NCBI GenBank assembly: GCA_002869335.1
Contig: PKTE01000267.1
Coordinates: 1-34,947 of the forward strand
Direction: 5' to 3'
DNA from: Salinivirgaceae bacterium
Lineage (GTDB): Bacteria > Bacteroidota > Bacteroidia > Bacteroidales > Salinivirgaceae
DNA: 34,947 nucleotides
Part shown: one piece after another, positions 9,342-17,203 of the stretch
Layout of the letters: each line of letters opens with the position of its first letter
How positions within the stretch are numbered: position 1 is the stretch's first letter
Made by a program: the position numbers and the translations under genes
Notes under the pieces: model-generated
What the model was told of the DNA's origin: nothing
Database searches by the model: none
The model's input: the letters and a program-made list of their open reading frames with translations, nothing else

Positions 9342-10187
9342 TTAAAAGGTTTTTCGGAAAATTGTGGGTTTTATATTTTCTAAAGGCACTTTCATATTTG
9401 TAATTGATTCAGAGTGTCCTAATATAAAGTATCCACCTGGTTTAAGGTGATCACAAAGTCTATTAATAACTTTTTCTTGTGTGTCGCGTTCGAAATAAAT
9501 TAATGTGTTTCTACAAAAAATAAGATCAAATCCTTTGGGCGCATTATATACAGTATCCATTAAATTTAAACGGAAAAATTTAACCTTTGTTCGAAGGTGG
9601 GGCTTAACTCTAACTAGTTTTTTTTGTGGATCTTTGCTTTTTAGAAAATATTTCTTTTTAAGTGATTCTGGAATGGGAATAATTTTCTCTAATTTGTAGA
9701 CGCCATTAACGGCGTTTTTTAACATATCTGTTGATATATCTGCTCCCAGTATTTGATAATTTATATGTCCGTGTTTTTGAATATACTCTTCCATAACCAT
9801 TGTAATGGTATATGCTTCTTCACCACTTGAACTACCAGCGCTCCATATTTTCATCTCACTTTGTTTATTGGCATAGATTTCAGGGAGTATTACTTCCTCC
9901 ATAAATTCAAAATGTGTGGGTTCTCTGAAGAAATCAGTTTTATTTGTAGAAACCACATCCATCATGTGGATAATCTCTTGCTCGCCTTCTTTACTGAATA
10001 CAAAGTCAATGTAAGATTTGAAATTAGTTATATTTAAATGCCTTAATCTTTTTTGCAGCCTACTTTGCAACATCACTTTTTTTGCAGGAGGCATTTTAAT
10101 ACCGTAATTGGTGAAAATATAATTACTTAACTTATCAAATTCTGATTGCTTAAGTTCTATATTATTAAATGCTAAATTTTTCTCCAT
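9342..10187 (-). CDS. cheR: Chemoreceptor methyltransferase CheR
   Basis: 281 residues, full family length. The N-terminal helical domain (about 10-80) ends in the conserved VVSTNKTDFFREPTHF (78-93). The Rossmann-fold catalytic domain has the SAM loop WSAGSSSGEEAY (115-126), LGADIST (147-153), FCRNTLIYF (224-232) and GHSESI (257-262). It uses SAM to methylate receptor glutamates. The start is 3 bases after the porin stop, so translation is probably coupled to that gene. The matching receptors are not in this window. Confidence 0.95.
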   Translation of the reverse strand: MEKNLAFNNIELKQSEFDKLSNYIFTNYGIKMPPAKKVMLQSRLQKRLRHLNITNFKSYIDFVFSKEGEQEIIHMMDVVSTNKTDFFREPTHFEFMEEVILPEIYANKQSEMKIWSAGSSSGEEAYTITMVMEEYIQKHGHINYQILGADISTDMLKNAVNGVYKLEKIIPIPESLKKKYFLKSKDPQKKLVRVKPHLRTKVKFFRLNLMDTVYNAPKGFDLIFCRNTLIYFERDTQEKVINRLCDHLKPGGYFILGHSESITNMKVPLENIKPTIFRKTF

Positions 10188-10190
10188 TTT

Positions 10191-11453
10191 TTAAAAAATA
10201 AGATAAACACATGAAAATTGAACGCGTATGTTTGTTAGTTCTTTCGAATTATTAACTTTTCCTTTGTTTGTATAATCTATTTCTCCATAAGCAGCTGTTG
10301 TGAATTCTGTTTCTGCCCAAAGTTCGATTCTGCTTTTTGACCACTTAATATATGGCGATACTCTATAAAGATAATCAATATCTGCTCCCCGTGCATATAT
10401 TGATTCTGATTTTAACGGATTGTTAGTAAATCCCAGATTTTTACTATAACCAACCAAAACACCAGCCATTAGTACTTTTCCGTATTCTAGGTTGATCCAA
10501 TTAAATAGGTGGTTTGAAGCTGTATAGGTCTCATGTCCAGTTTGGATATTTTTTGATTTTACGGCATAGCCTCCTGTTAACAAATGATCTGTTAGGTTTT
10601 GTCCATACAAAGACTTTGCTTTTATCTTGAGTTTGTTTTTTGTAATTCGCATGAATATTCCTGCTGAATAACTTTCAATGGTGGTTTCCGTTTTGAATAT
10701 TCCCAATGTTCCTGTAGTATAGGTTCTGGGCTGTAATTTTTTATAATCACCAAAAAGACCAATGCTGGTTATGTCTGTTTTCCAAATACCTTGAATATGT
10801 AAATTTGGCATTTTGCTATTTCGCATAAGGTCTAACTGCTTGTCAACTGTTCCATCGCTTGATGGACCAAGATTTTTATAATCGTTTTGATAAAGAGCAG
10901 CGCCAATAAACGTGAAATTATTATTTGGGGTAAAAGTGTATCTTAATTGTGGACTTCTGTTAAAAGGATTGAAAGGTGTGCCTACGTTAATACTTAATGT
11001 AAGAGGAAAGTTTGTAGGAGTAAACATTGGGTGCCAGGTTCTACCCATTAGAATTGAATGTTTTTCAAATATAACATTGATATAGGCATGCCTTAAACGC
11101 AGAGAGTTAGAATTTGATCGAGCAGTAAAATCCGCCTCAATTTTTGCGTTTAGTTGTGCTTTTGTATTGAGAAATTCTTTACCAGTAATATTTAATCCTA
11201 ATCTACTCGATACGCTAGTCATAGTTAATTTACTTATATCATTGATATCTTTTCCTGCCGAATCATAAAATGTATTGGCTGGATATAACAAAAACATTCC
11301 GTCAACAGCTTCAATGCTTTGTCTTGTATCGTAAAAAGCATCTGCTCTTATGAAACCGTATAAATTATTCTTCCATTTTTCATTTTCTTGGCCTGTTGCT
11401 GAAATTTGAATTAGTAATAAAAGTACAAAAATGAATAGAGCATTAGTTTTCAT
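10191..11453 (-). CDS. Outer-membrane beta-barrel porin (DcaP-like) embedded in the che operon
   Basis: 420 residues with a signal peptide (about 1-21, ending SATGQ). The mature part begins YGFIRADAFYDTRQ and alternates hydrophobic and polar residues throughout (LRLRHAYINVIF, LMGRTWHPMFTP), ending in VQFSCVYLIF with a terminal aromatic. This is typical of a beta-barrel porin; the opening resembles DcaP-type porins, which carry small anionic solutes, but the substrate is not determinable here. It sits between cheW and cheR on the same strand, 99 bases after cheW and 3 before cheR, so it is an unusual guest in a chemotaxis unit. A hairpin between cheW and this gene (11466-11532) may lower its expression. 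Confidence 0.8.
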   Translation of the reverse strand: MKTNALFIFVLLLLIQISATGQENEKWKNNLYGFIRADAFYDTRQSIEAVDGMFLLYPANTFYDSAGKDINDISKLTMTSVSSRLGLNITGKEFLNTKAQLNAKIEADFTARSNSNSLRLRHAYINVIFEKHSILMGRTWHPMFTPTNFPLTLSINVGTPFNPFNRSPQLRYTFTPNNNFTFIGAALYQNDYKNLGPSSDGTVDKQLDLMRNSKMPNLHIQGIWKTDITSIGLFGDYKKLQPRTYTTGTLGIFKTETTIESYSAGIFMRITKNKLKIKAKSLYGQNLTDHLLTGGYAVKSKNIQTGHETYTASNHLFNWINLEYGKVLMAGVLVGYSKNLGFTNNPLKSESIYARGADIDYLYRVSPYIKWSKSRIELWAETEFTTAAYGEIDYTNKGKVNNSKELTNIRVQFSCVYLIF

Positions 11454-11465
11454 GATTAAGTGCTA

Positions 11466-11532
11466 ATAAAAACTGCTTCAAAAAACATCTAATCAAATTT
11501 TCACGTTTTAGATTACAAGTTCATTGAAGCAG
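11466..11532 (-). terminator. Long-loop hairpin with U-run between cheW and the porin gene
   Basis: On the minus strand the 9-base arms 11532-11524 and 11481-11473 (TTGAAGCAG at the 3' side) are exact complements separated by 42 bases that contain a weaker inner stem. Five Ts follow directly (11472-11468). It may be a partial terminator or an mRNA processing or stability element; the long loop makes strong termination uncertain. Confidence 0.5.
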
Positions 11533-11552
11533 CATGAGTATTTCAGTATTAT

Positions 11553-12077
11553 TTATTTTTCTTCTTCAGTAGCTACATTTGCTTTAGTAGTAGTTTCTTC
11601 AACAAGAACAAGTTCATCTTTAGTGAATATTAAGTCAAGATTAAGCAGCATAATAAAGCTTTCGTCTTTTTTAAACATTCCACGAATAAATTCAGCTTTA
11701 TATTTTGTTCCAATGGTAGGTGATGGTTCAATTTGATTATCTTCTAACTCAAGTACCTCACTTACCGCATCAACTAAGATTCCGAGTTTTACTTCCTCTT
11801 TTTCTATGTTGATGTTTAAAACAATAATACAGGTATCTACAGTAGGTTCTATAGGAGACATGCCAAATTTAATTCGCATATCAATTACTGGTAATACCTG
11901 GCCTCTCAGGTTAATAACTCCACTCATATATTCAGGTGCATGTGGAACCTTCGTAATGGGTTTTAACTCAAGAATGTTAACTACGTTATTTGCAGAGGCG
12001 GCAAACACTTCTTTTCCCAATTTGAATGATAGGAATGTTTCCATTGTGCTAGTTTGTTTTTTTTGATTTTCGTCCAT
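11553..12077 (-). CDS. cheW: Chemotaxis coupling protein CheW
   Basis: 174 residues. A single CheW domain (about 10-150) begins with METFLSFKLGKEVFAAS and has the conserved core MSGVINLRGQVLPVIDMR (about residues 55-72) and a VDAVSEVLEL segment. CheW bridges receptors to CheA in signalling arrays. The C-terminal extension of about 20 residues is rich in Thr, Val and Glu. The start is 3 bases after the cheA stop, preceded by a good Shine-Dalgarno sequence that overlaps the cheA 3' end. Confidence 0.95.
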   Translation of the reverse strand: MDENQKKQTSTMETFLSFKLGKEVFAASANNVVNILELKPITKVPHAPEYMSGVINLRGQVLPVIDMRIKFGMSPIEPTVDTCIIVLNINIEKEEVKLGILVDAVSEVLELEDNQIEPSPTIGTKYKAEFIRGMFKKDESFIMLLNLDLIFTKDELVLVEETTTKANVATEEEK

Positions 12078-12080
12078 ATT

Positions 12081-14117
12081 TTATCCTCCTATATTATCTT
12101 TTGTTGCAAATTCATTAATTATTCTGTTTGGATCTATTACAAGGGCTACTGTTCCATCACCTAAAATTGTAGCACCAGAGATAATATCTACATCGCTGAA
12201 CATTCTGCCTAAAGGTTTAAGCACAGCCTGATATTCCCCAATTATTTCGTCAACTGTCAAACCCATGAAAGAATCCTGGTACTCAACATTGACAATTCGT
12301 TCAATTTTTGGTGGTTCTCCTTCAATTTTTAATACATCTCTTAAGTAGATGAATGGAACTCTCTGTTCATCAGCTAAGAACAGGTTGTTTATAGTTTCTT
12401 CTATTTCCTGATGTGTAAATTCATATATTTTTTGAACTGCTGATAACGGAATTACAAATTTTGTATCGGCAATTCTTACAAGCAATCCATCAATAATTGA
12501 TAATGTAAGTGGAAGTTTAATGGTTACAGTTGTGCCAATTCCAAGTTCACTTGAAATTTCTACCTCTCCACGCAATTCTGCAATTTTTTGCTTAACCACA
12601 TCCATTCCAACTCCTCGGCCGGAGAGTTTAGTTACTTGCTTTGCAGTACTAAAGCCAGATGTGAATACAAGATCGTAAATTTCATTTTCTGTTAGCTCTG
12701 TATCAGCACTAATGATTTCTTTCTCAATTGCCTTTTTGCGAATAGCTTCGGGATCTAGACCTTTTCCATCATCAATAATTTGAATGTAAACGAAGGTACC
12801 AGAATAGAAAGAGTTCATTGTAATGGAACCTTTAGGAGCTTTACCTTTTTTGATACGTTCCTCTTTCGAATTTTCAATTCCATGATCGAGACTGTTTCTG
12901 ATAATATGCATTACAGGGTCAACTAACATCTCGATTATGTTTTTATCAAGCTCGGTTTCAGTTCCTTTTGTAATAAAGTCAACCTCTTTACCTAAATCAT
13001 TTGATAATTCACGAACAAGTCTTTGAAAGCGAGTTACCATGTTAGCAATAGGAATAAGGCGAATACTGAAAACATCATCTCTCAATCTACGTGAGATTTT
13101 CTCAATTTCTTCAGCAATTGGATTTAAACCTTCATAAGTGTTCTCTTTGGCATAAAGGGTAAGCTGAGCTTGTATTGTAACCAGTTCACTAACCCAGTTG
13201 ATAAGGTTATCCAGCTTATCTGAGCTTACTCGGATACTGGAAATGCTGTGATCAATTTTTTTAATTGAGTCGCTGGCAGCTTCTTTCTTTTCTTTTTCCT
13301 GAAATACACCTTCAAGGTCAATGATAAGCTCTTGAATTTCAGCCGGTTTTATTTCTGGTTTTTGCTTAAGAGAATCCTTGAGGATGTTTTTAATTGCACT
13401 ATCTCCAAGTAAATTATATTCTGATATTTTGTGAGTTTCAATTTTTGCTTCGTCATCAACAAAAATAAATACATCTATAATTGAGTTGATACCTGCATTT
13501 GTACTAAGAATAATATTCCAACTAGTATAGGTTTTAGTAGGATCAAGTTTATCAAAGTCAGGAATATTGTTGAGGATTGGAGCTATTAAAATTGTTCCCA
13601 GTTCAGCTAGGTCTTCTAGAAGGAAAAGTGGATTAGTTCCATTTTTCATTATATCCTCATTGGGGACAAATCTTATAAAATAAGTTTTTGTTTTTCCTTC
13701 AACCGGCTCATCATGTAATGATGTATGCTCTGGAGCTTGCTTTTCATTGAGCGCGTTTTCTATTCTTTCAATAAATTTATTGTTATTGACTTCAAGGGTT
13801 GTTTCATTTTCGGGTGTTTCGTTTAATAGGCTGCGTAAATGATCAACGGCTTCAAAAGTCAGGTCCAGAATATCCTTGGAAACTTTAAGTTCTTTGTTTC
13901 TAACCCGATCATAAATGTTTTCAAGAATATGAGTGAACTTATCAATTTTCTCGAACCCAAACATGGCGCTGCCTCCTTTAAGGGAGTGCATAACCCTGAA
14001 AATAGATTCAATGGTAGCCATATCATCCTGATTCTGGTCTAGTTGCACAAGGGCCTGTTCCAGCTCGTTAATCTGTTCCGTAGCTTCTTCTACGAATTTC
14101 TGTTTAAATGCTTCCAT
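12081..14117 (-). CDS. cheA: Chemotaxis histidine kinase CheA
   Basis: 678 residues with all five CheA regions. P1 has the phospho-acceptor His44 in RVMHSLKGGSAMFGF. A P2-like regulator-binding domain is at about 145-235. P3 dimerisation helices begin near SSIRVSSDKLDNLINWVSEL (about 293-312). The P4 ATPase has the N-box HIIRNSLDHGIE (404-415), DDGKGLD (449-455) and SGRGVGMDVV (499-508). P5, the CheW-like domain, runs from about 540 to the end. It autophosphorylates on His44 and passes phosphate to CheY and CheB. The ATG overlaps the cheY stop by one base (TAATG), so the two are translationally coupled; cheW follows after 3 bases. Confidence 0.97.
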   Translation of the reverse strand: MEAFKQKFVEEATEQINELEQALVQLDQNQDDMATIESIFRVMHSLKGGSAMFGFEKIDKFTHILENIYDRVRNKELKVSKDILDLTFEAVDHLRSLLNETPENETTLEVNNNKFIERIENALNEKQAPEHTSLHDEPVEGKTKTYFIRFVPNEDIMKNGTNPLFLLEDLAELGTILIAPILNNIPDFDKLDPTKTYTSWNIILSTNAGINSIIDVFIFVDDEAKIETHKISEYNLLGDSAIKNILKDSLKQKPEIKPAEIQELIIDLEGVFQEKEKKEAASDSIKKIDHSISSIRVSSDKLDNLINWVSELVTIQAQLTLYAKENTYEGLNPIAEEIEKISRRLRDDVFSIRLIPIANMVTRFQRLVRELSNDLGKEVDFITKGTETELDKNIIEMLVDPVMHIIRNSLDHGIENSKEERIKKGKAPKGSITMNSFYSGTFVYIQIIDDGKGLDPEAIRKKAIEKEIISADTELTENEIYDLVFTSGFSTAKQVTKLSGRGVGMDVVKQKIAELRGEVEISSELGIGTTVTIKLPLTLSIIDGLLVRIADTKFVIPLSAVQKIYEFTHQEIEETINNLFLADEQRVPFIYLRDVLKIEGEPPKIERIVNVEYQDSFMGLTVDEIIGEYQAVLKPLGRMFSDVDIISGATILGDGTVALVIDPNRIINEFATKDNIGG
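12085..12090 (-). promoter_or_regulatory. Strong Shine-Dalgarno sequence for cheW
   Basis: AGGAGG on the minus strand, 7 bases before the cheW ATG, lies inside the last Gly-Gly codons of cheA. Shine-Dalgarno sequences are uncommon in Bacteroidota, so this may be chance from GGA GGA codons, but the spacing is ideal. Confidence 0.45.
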
Positions 14118-14482
14118 TATCTTACAACTTTATTAATTGCAGCCAATAATTTCTCAGGCACAAAAGGTTTCACTATCCAACCAGTAGCTCCGGCATCTTT
14201 AGCTTCTTTCTTTTTAGCGGTCTGCGATTCAGTAGTCAGAAACAAGATGGGAATAAATTTGTATGCTTCTAATTTTCTGACTTCTCTAATTAGCTCAATA
14301 CCATTCTTATTGGGCATGTGAAGGTCGGTTATAATCAAATCGTAAGGTTTACCATCGAGGTATGTAAGTGCGTCGTCTCCGTCAACGGCTTTTTGGACTT
14401 CATGTCCGGCATTTTCAAGTGTAAAACTTACTACTTCGCGTATGCTTTCTGAGTCATCGACAATGAGTATTTTCTTTCCCAT
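14117..14482 (-). CDS. cheY: Chemotaxis response regulator CheY
   Basis: 121 residues, one receiver domain. The acidic pair is D9/D10, phospho-acceptor D53 is in IITDLHMPNKNG, the switch threonines are T83/T84 in LFLTTES, and K105 is in IVKPF. An aromatic (W102) is near the position of the E. coli CheY switch Tyr106. It is immediately upstream of and coupled to cheA, so it is the most likely diffusible output of this pathway. With no flagellar genes here, its target is unknown and may be gliding machinery or another effector. Confidence 0.93.
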   Translation of the reverse strand: MGKKILIVDDSESIREVVSFTLENAGHEVQKAVDGDDALTYLDGKPYDLIITDLHMPNKNGIELIREVRKLEAYKFIPILFLTTESQTAKKKEAKDAGATGWIVKPFVPEKLLAAINKVVR

Positions 14483-14494
14483 TTTTGGTCGTTT

Positions 14495-14806
14495 TTATGT
14501 TGTTGCTATTTGTATTTCGTTTATTGTTTCTAAAATTACGCTTTTTTTAGTAGCATCCAATGGTGCTTTTAACGTGATTTTTTGATTTTCTTCAAGTTTA
14601 GACTTTTTTAAGCTAATTAACATTTGTATAAATGCTAAGTCTGGTTCTGTGTCTTTTGGTAGCTTGAAAATTATATTTTCTCTGTCAAATTTAGTTGACT
14701 TAAGCTTGTTGAAAATATCTCTAATGTACTGGACAGTAGTTTGCTGATTGATTGTTACTGTCAAGTCTTTTTTTGTCCGTTTTATAGTTATTGCTTGTTT
14801 AGTCAT
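14495..14806 (-). CDS. STAS-domain-like protein
   Basis: 103 residues. The alternating strand-helix pattern (DLTVTINQQTTVQYIRDIF, IIFKLPKDTEPDLAFIQML, QKITLKAPLDATKKSVILET) fits a STAS fold of the SpoIIAA/MlaB type. The usual phosphorylated Ser in the DSSG loop is absent: the loop reads DTEPDLAF, so regulation by phosphorylation as in SpoIIAA is unlikely. Small STAS proteins occur in some che operons beside cheY and cheA. It is 12 bases upstream of cheY and 11 bases after the CheZ-like gene. Fold assignment is by pattern and moderately secure; function is unknown. Confidence 0.65.
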   Translation of the reverse strand: MTKQAITIKRTKKDLTVTINQQTTVQYIRDIFNKLKSTKFDRENIIFKLPKDTEPDLAFIQMLISLKKSKLEENQKITLKAPLDATKKSVILETINEIQIATT

Positions 14807-14817
14807 GCTACTATCTT

Positions 14818-16554
14818 TTAAAACAATTCCAGGTTATCATCATCTTCTTCCTCGGCATCATTGCTAGTGTGTTCATGAATATCTCTTTGCGACTGCATTG
14901 TATATGCAGCTTTCATTGAGGTCAAAAGGTCATTTTGTATTTCTCCTTCTTCTGAAATAGGGAGTATTTTCTTGTATACGCTATTCAATTGATTAATGAT
15001 TTCTTCCACCTGATGCTCATAAAAATCATAATACTTGATGTTCCCCAAAGTGTTTTTTAGTTCACTGTCAAATGTTTTATATGATTTGCAATTGTGCTTG
15101 ATTTTATCATTAATTTGATTGAATTCTTCAAATAAAGGATGGAGATCATTGGTTTCTATAGCGTTGTTTTCTAGTATGCTAAGATGCTTATCAATATCTA
15201 TAATCAGCTGGATTAAGTGGTTATTCTTATGTGAATTAATTATTTTACCAATATTACTTCGAGATTCAATAATATCATTTTGTAATGAAATTAATTTGTT
15301 TGCAATTGTTTTGATATCTGATTCGTCAACTAAATGCTCATTAATTTTATTAATTATAGTGCTAATATCGGTCTCTATTTGTTCAAGTTTTTTGTAATGT
15401 TGATCGTGCAGTTTTATAGATTCTTGAAGAGTTTTATTACTATCAAGTAATTCGGCGATGCTTTTTGAGAAATCGAATATTTTTTTATTTACTGCTTCTG
15501 TTGTTTTTCCAAGCGAATCAGTTGTGAAATTACTGTCTTCTAATTTGAATATACTGTAGGATAGGTTATTCACATCTTCCATAGTGTTTGAAGTATCCAG
15601 TAATTTTTTCGATATATTTTCGATGGCTCCTTGATATTCTTTGTTGGTCAATATAAGCTGGCCTGCTTGAATTTCAGTAATTCCGGGAATTTGCTTGATG
15701 TATTTTAGCCCTTGTTGGATTATATTTTCTTGCTTTTCAAGTGTATTCAACTCCTCAAGAATATTTTTGTGAGTATCTTGAATATGCTCTATTTTTTGTC
15801 TTATTATATCGTGGTATTGAAGGTTAGTAATGATTTGGTTAAGATTTTGAAATCCTTCCTGGTTTTTTTGCTCAACTTGCGACTTTATGCTTTTTGAGTT
15901 TCTAATTCCTTTTTCAATGAAAGAAATTTGCTTGTTTAGTAGGTCAATGTCTTCATACAGATCCATTTCAATTAGACGGCGTGCAGATGTTGCTTTATCA
16001 ATGGCATTGCTGTAGTTATTTTTGAGGCTATCAACATCTTTTGCAATGATAGGTATTTCAACCTGTATTTGCTCAATTTTAGCTGTTAAGTCTTCAATCA
16101 GTTTTTTTGTTTCAATGTGAGCTTTTTTACCTATGAGTCCTTGATTTAACTTTAGATTTGTTAATAAAAACTTTAGAGTAGAAATGTTTTGTTTAAAATT
16201 TAATATTGGTATAAAGATATGTTTGAAATCGTGATTTAATCTGCTGGCTTGAGTTGTGTATTCCGATATGTTGTGCTTTGATAATTTTACTGATGTTTTT
16301 AATGCATCATTAGCATTCCTGAGTTTTTGTAATGCCTTATTATCTTTTAATGACTCAACTCGTTCTATTAATTCGGCAGTGCTTCTTCCTATTTCATGTG
16401 TAGTTTTATGATGATCTTTCATTATTTTATTTAATGCAGAAAAATCATCGTTACTAACATGTGTTAGCTCTAAAACTTTTTGATCAATCGATGAAAAGCT
16501 AGTGACAATCTCATTTATAAGTTGTTGTATTTCTTTAGAACTGATTTTTTTCAT
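14818..16554 (-). CDS. Large coiled-coil protein with duplicated CheZ-like motif (candidate CheY-P phosphatase)
   Basis: 578 residues, almost entirely helical, no membrane segment, no methyl-accepting signalling hairpin. At 244-257 it reads NLQYHDIIRQKIEH. The D249xxxQ253 spacing equals the catalytic Asp/Gln pair of CheZ (D143/Q147 in DLTGQ). A second copy at 505-518 reads NIKYYDFYEHQVEE, aligning D510 but placing His514 where the Gln should be. The two motifs are 261 residues apart, so the protein looks like a tandem duplication with one active and one altered unit. The C-terminus is a flexible acidic tail ending EEEDDDNLELF, resembling CheZ's CheY-docking tail (DDLLDSLGF). It is the first gene of the che unit. 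A receptor-like or scaffold role is the alternative. Confidence 0.6.
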   Translation of the reverse strand: MKKISSKEIQQLINEIVTSFSSIDQKVLELTHVSNDDFSALNKIMKDHHKTTHEIGRSTAELIERVESLKDNKALQKLRNANDALKTSVKLSKHNISEYTTQASRLNHDFKHIFIPILNFKQNISTLKFLLTNLKLNQGLIGKKAHIETKKLIEDLTAKIEQIQVEIPIIAKDVDSLKNNYSNAIDKATSARRLIEMDLYEDIDLLNKQISFIEKGIRNSKSIKSQVEQKNQEGFQNLNQIITNLQYHDIIRQKIEHIQDTHKNILEELNTLEKQENIIQQGLKYIKQIPGITEIQAGQLILTNKEYQGAIENISKKLLDTSNTMEDVNNLSYSIFKLEDSNFTTDSLGKTTEAVNKKIFDFSKSIAELLDSNKTLQESIKLHDQHYKKLEQIETDISTIINKINEHLVDESDIKTIANKLISLQNDIIESRSNIGKIINSHKNNHLIQLIIDIDKHLSILENNAIETNDLHPLFEEFNQINDKIKHNCKSYKTFDSELKNTLGNIKYYDFYEHQVEEIINQLNSVYKKILPISEEGEIQNDLLTSMKAAYTMQSQRDIHEHTSNDAEEEDDDNLELF

Positions 16555-16692
16555 GCTAACCTAGTTATGCTAATTTAAAAAACAGATTTACTTTACAATA
16601 TTACTACAGAATTTATAATGATAATATGGGTTAAAATACCTTATTTTAAATAAAGAGAATTACTAATTTTACGTTAAATAATTATTTGGATT

Positions 16693-17079
16693 ATGGATTA
16701 CAAGATTCTAATAGTTGATGACATTGTTATAAATAGAATTCTCCTGGCTGAATTAATTAAAAAGTTGGGTTATAAATATGTACAGGCAGCAAATGGTAAG
16801 GAAGCAATTGAAAAGGTTGAAATGGATCAAATTGATTTAATATTAATGGATATTGAAATGCCCGTTATGAATGGTATTGAAACCACTAAATACATTAGAG
16901 AAAAATTGACTCTTCCTAAATCTAAAATGCCAATTGTAGCTTTAACTGCACATAACCCAGATGATTTTTTTGATACTTTTGAAAAAGCGGGTTTTGATGA
17001 TTTAATTACAAAACCGTATTTGCTTGATAAAATTAGTAAGACTGTGGCTAAGGCACTTGGAACAGATCATGATGCATGA
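16693..17079 (+). CDS. Single-domain response regulator
   Basis: 128 residues, one receiver domain. The site comprises D9/D10 (IVDD), phospho-acceptor D53 in LILMDIEMPVMNG, T85 in VALTAH and K107 in ITKPY. The MDIEMPVMNG motif resembles receivers of hybrid kinases rather than CheY, so its donor may be such a kinase, for example that at 26539-28887, by inference. It is transcribed divergently from the che operon across a 138-base gap and stands alone, with lnt following after its own promoter. Stop is TGA. Confidence 0.9.
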   Translation: MDYKILIVDDIVINRILLAELIKKLGYKYVQAANGKEAIEKVEMDQIDLILMDIEMPVMNGIETTKYIREKLTLPKSKMPIVALTAHNPDDFFDTFEKAGFDDLITKPYLLDKISKTVAKALGTDHDA

Positions 17080-17146
17080 TTCTTATAAAATCTTAATTTT
17101 TTGTTCCATCTAGAGTTAAATAAAAATAAAGTTTTTATCTATCGCT

Positions 17147-17176
17147 ATTGATATCAGTTTCTCTTTGCTAATTTTG
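17147..17176 (+). promoter_or_regulatory. Candidate promoter for lnt
   Basis: TATTG-like -33 element ending at 17150, an 18-base spacer, then TAATTTTG at 17169-17176 matching the Bacteroidota -7 consensus TAnnTTTG. It lies 28 bases before the lnt ATG at 17204. Confidence 0.5.
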
Positions 17177-17203
17177 TTCCTGAAAACTGATCAGACATAT
17201 AAA

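Noticed and set aside
14818-16554. Methyl-accepting chemotaxis receptor
   Set aside because: No membrane segment, HAMP domain or conserved signalling hairpin (the E-I-x-x-I ... LNAAIEAARAGE region) is present; the DxxxQ motifs fit CheZ better.
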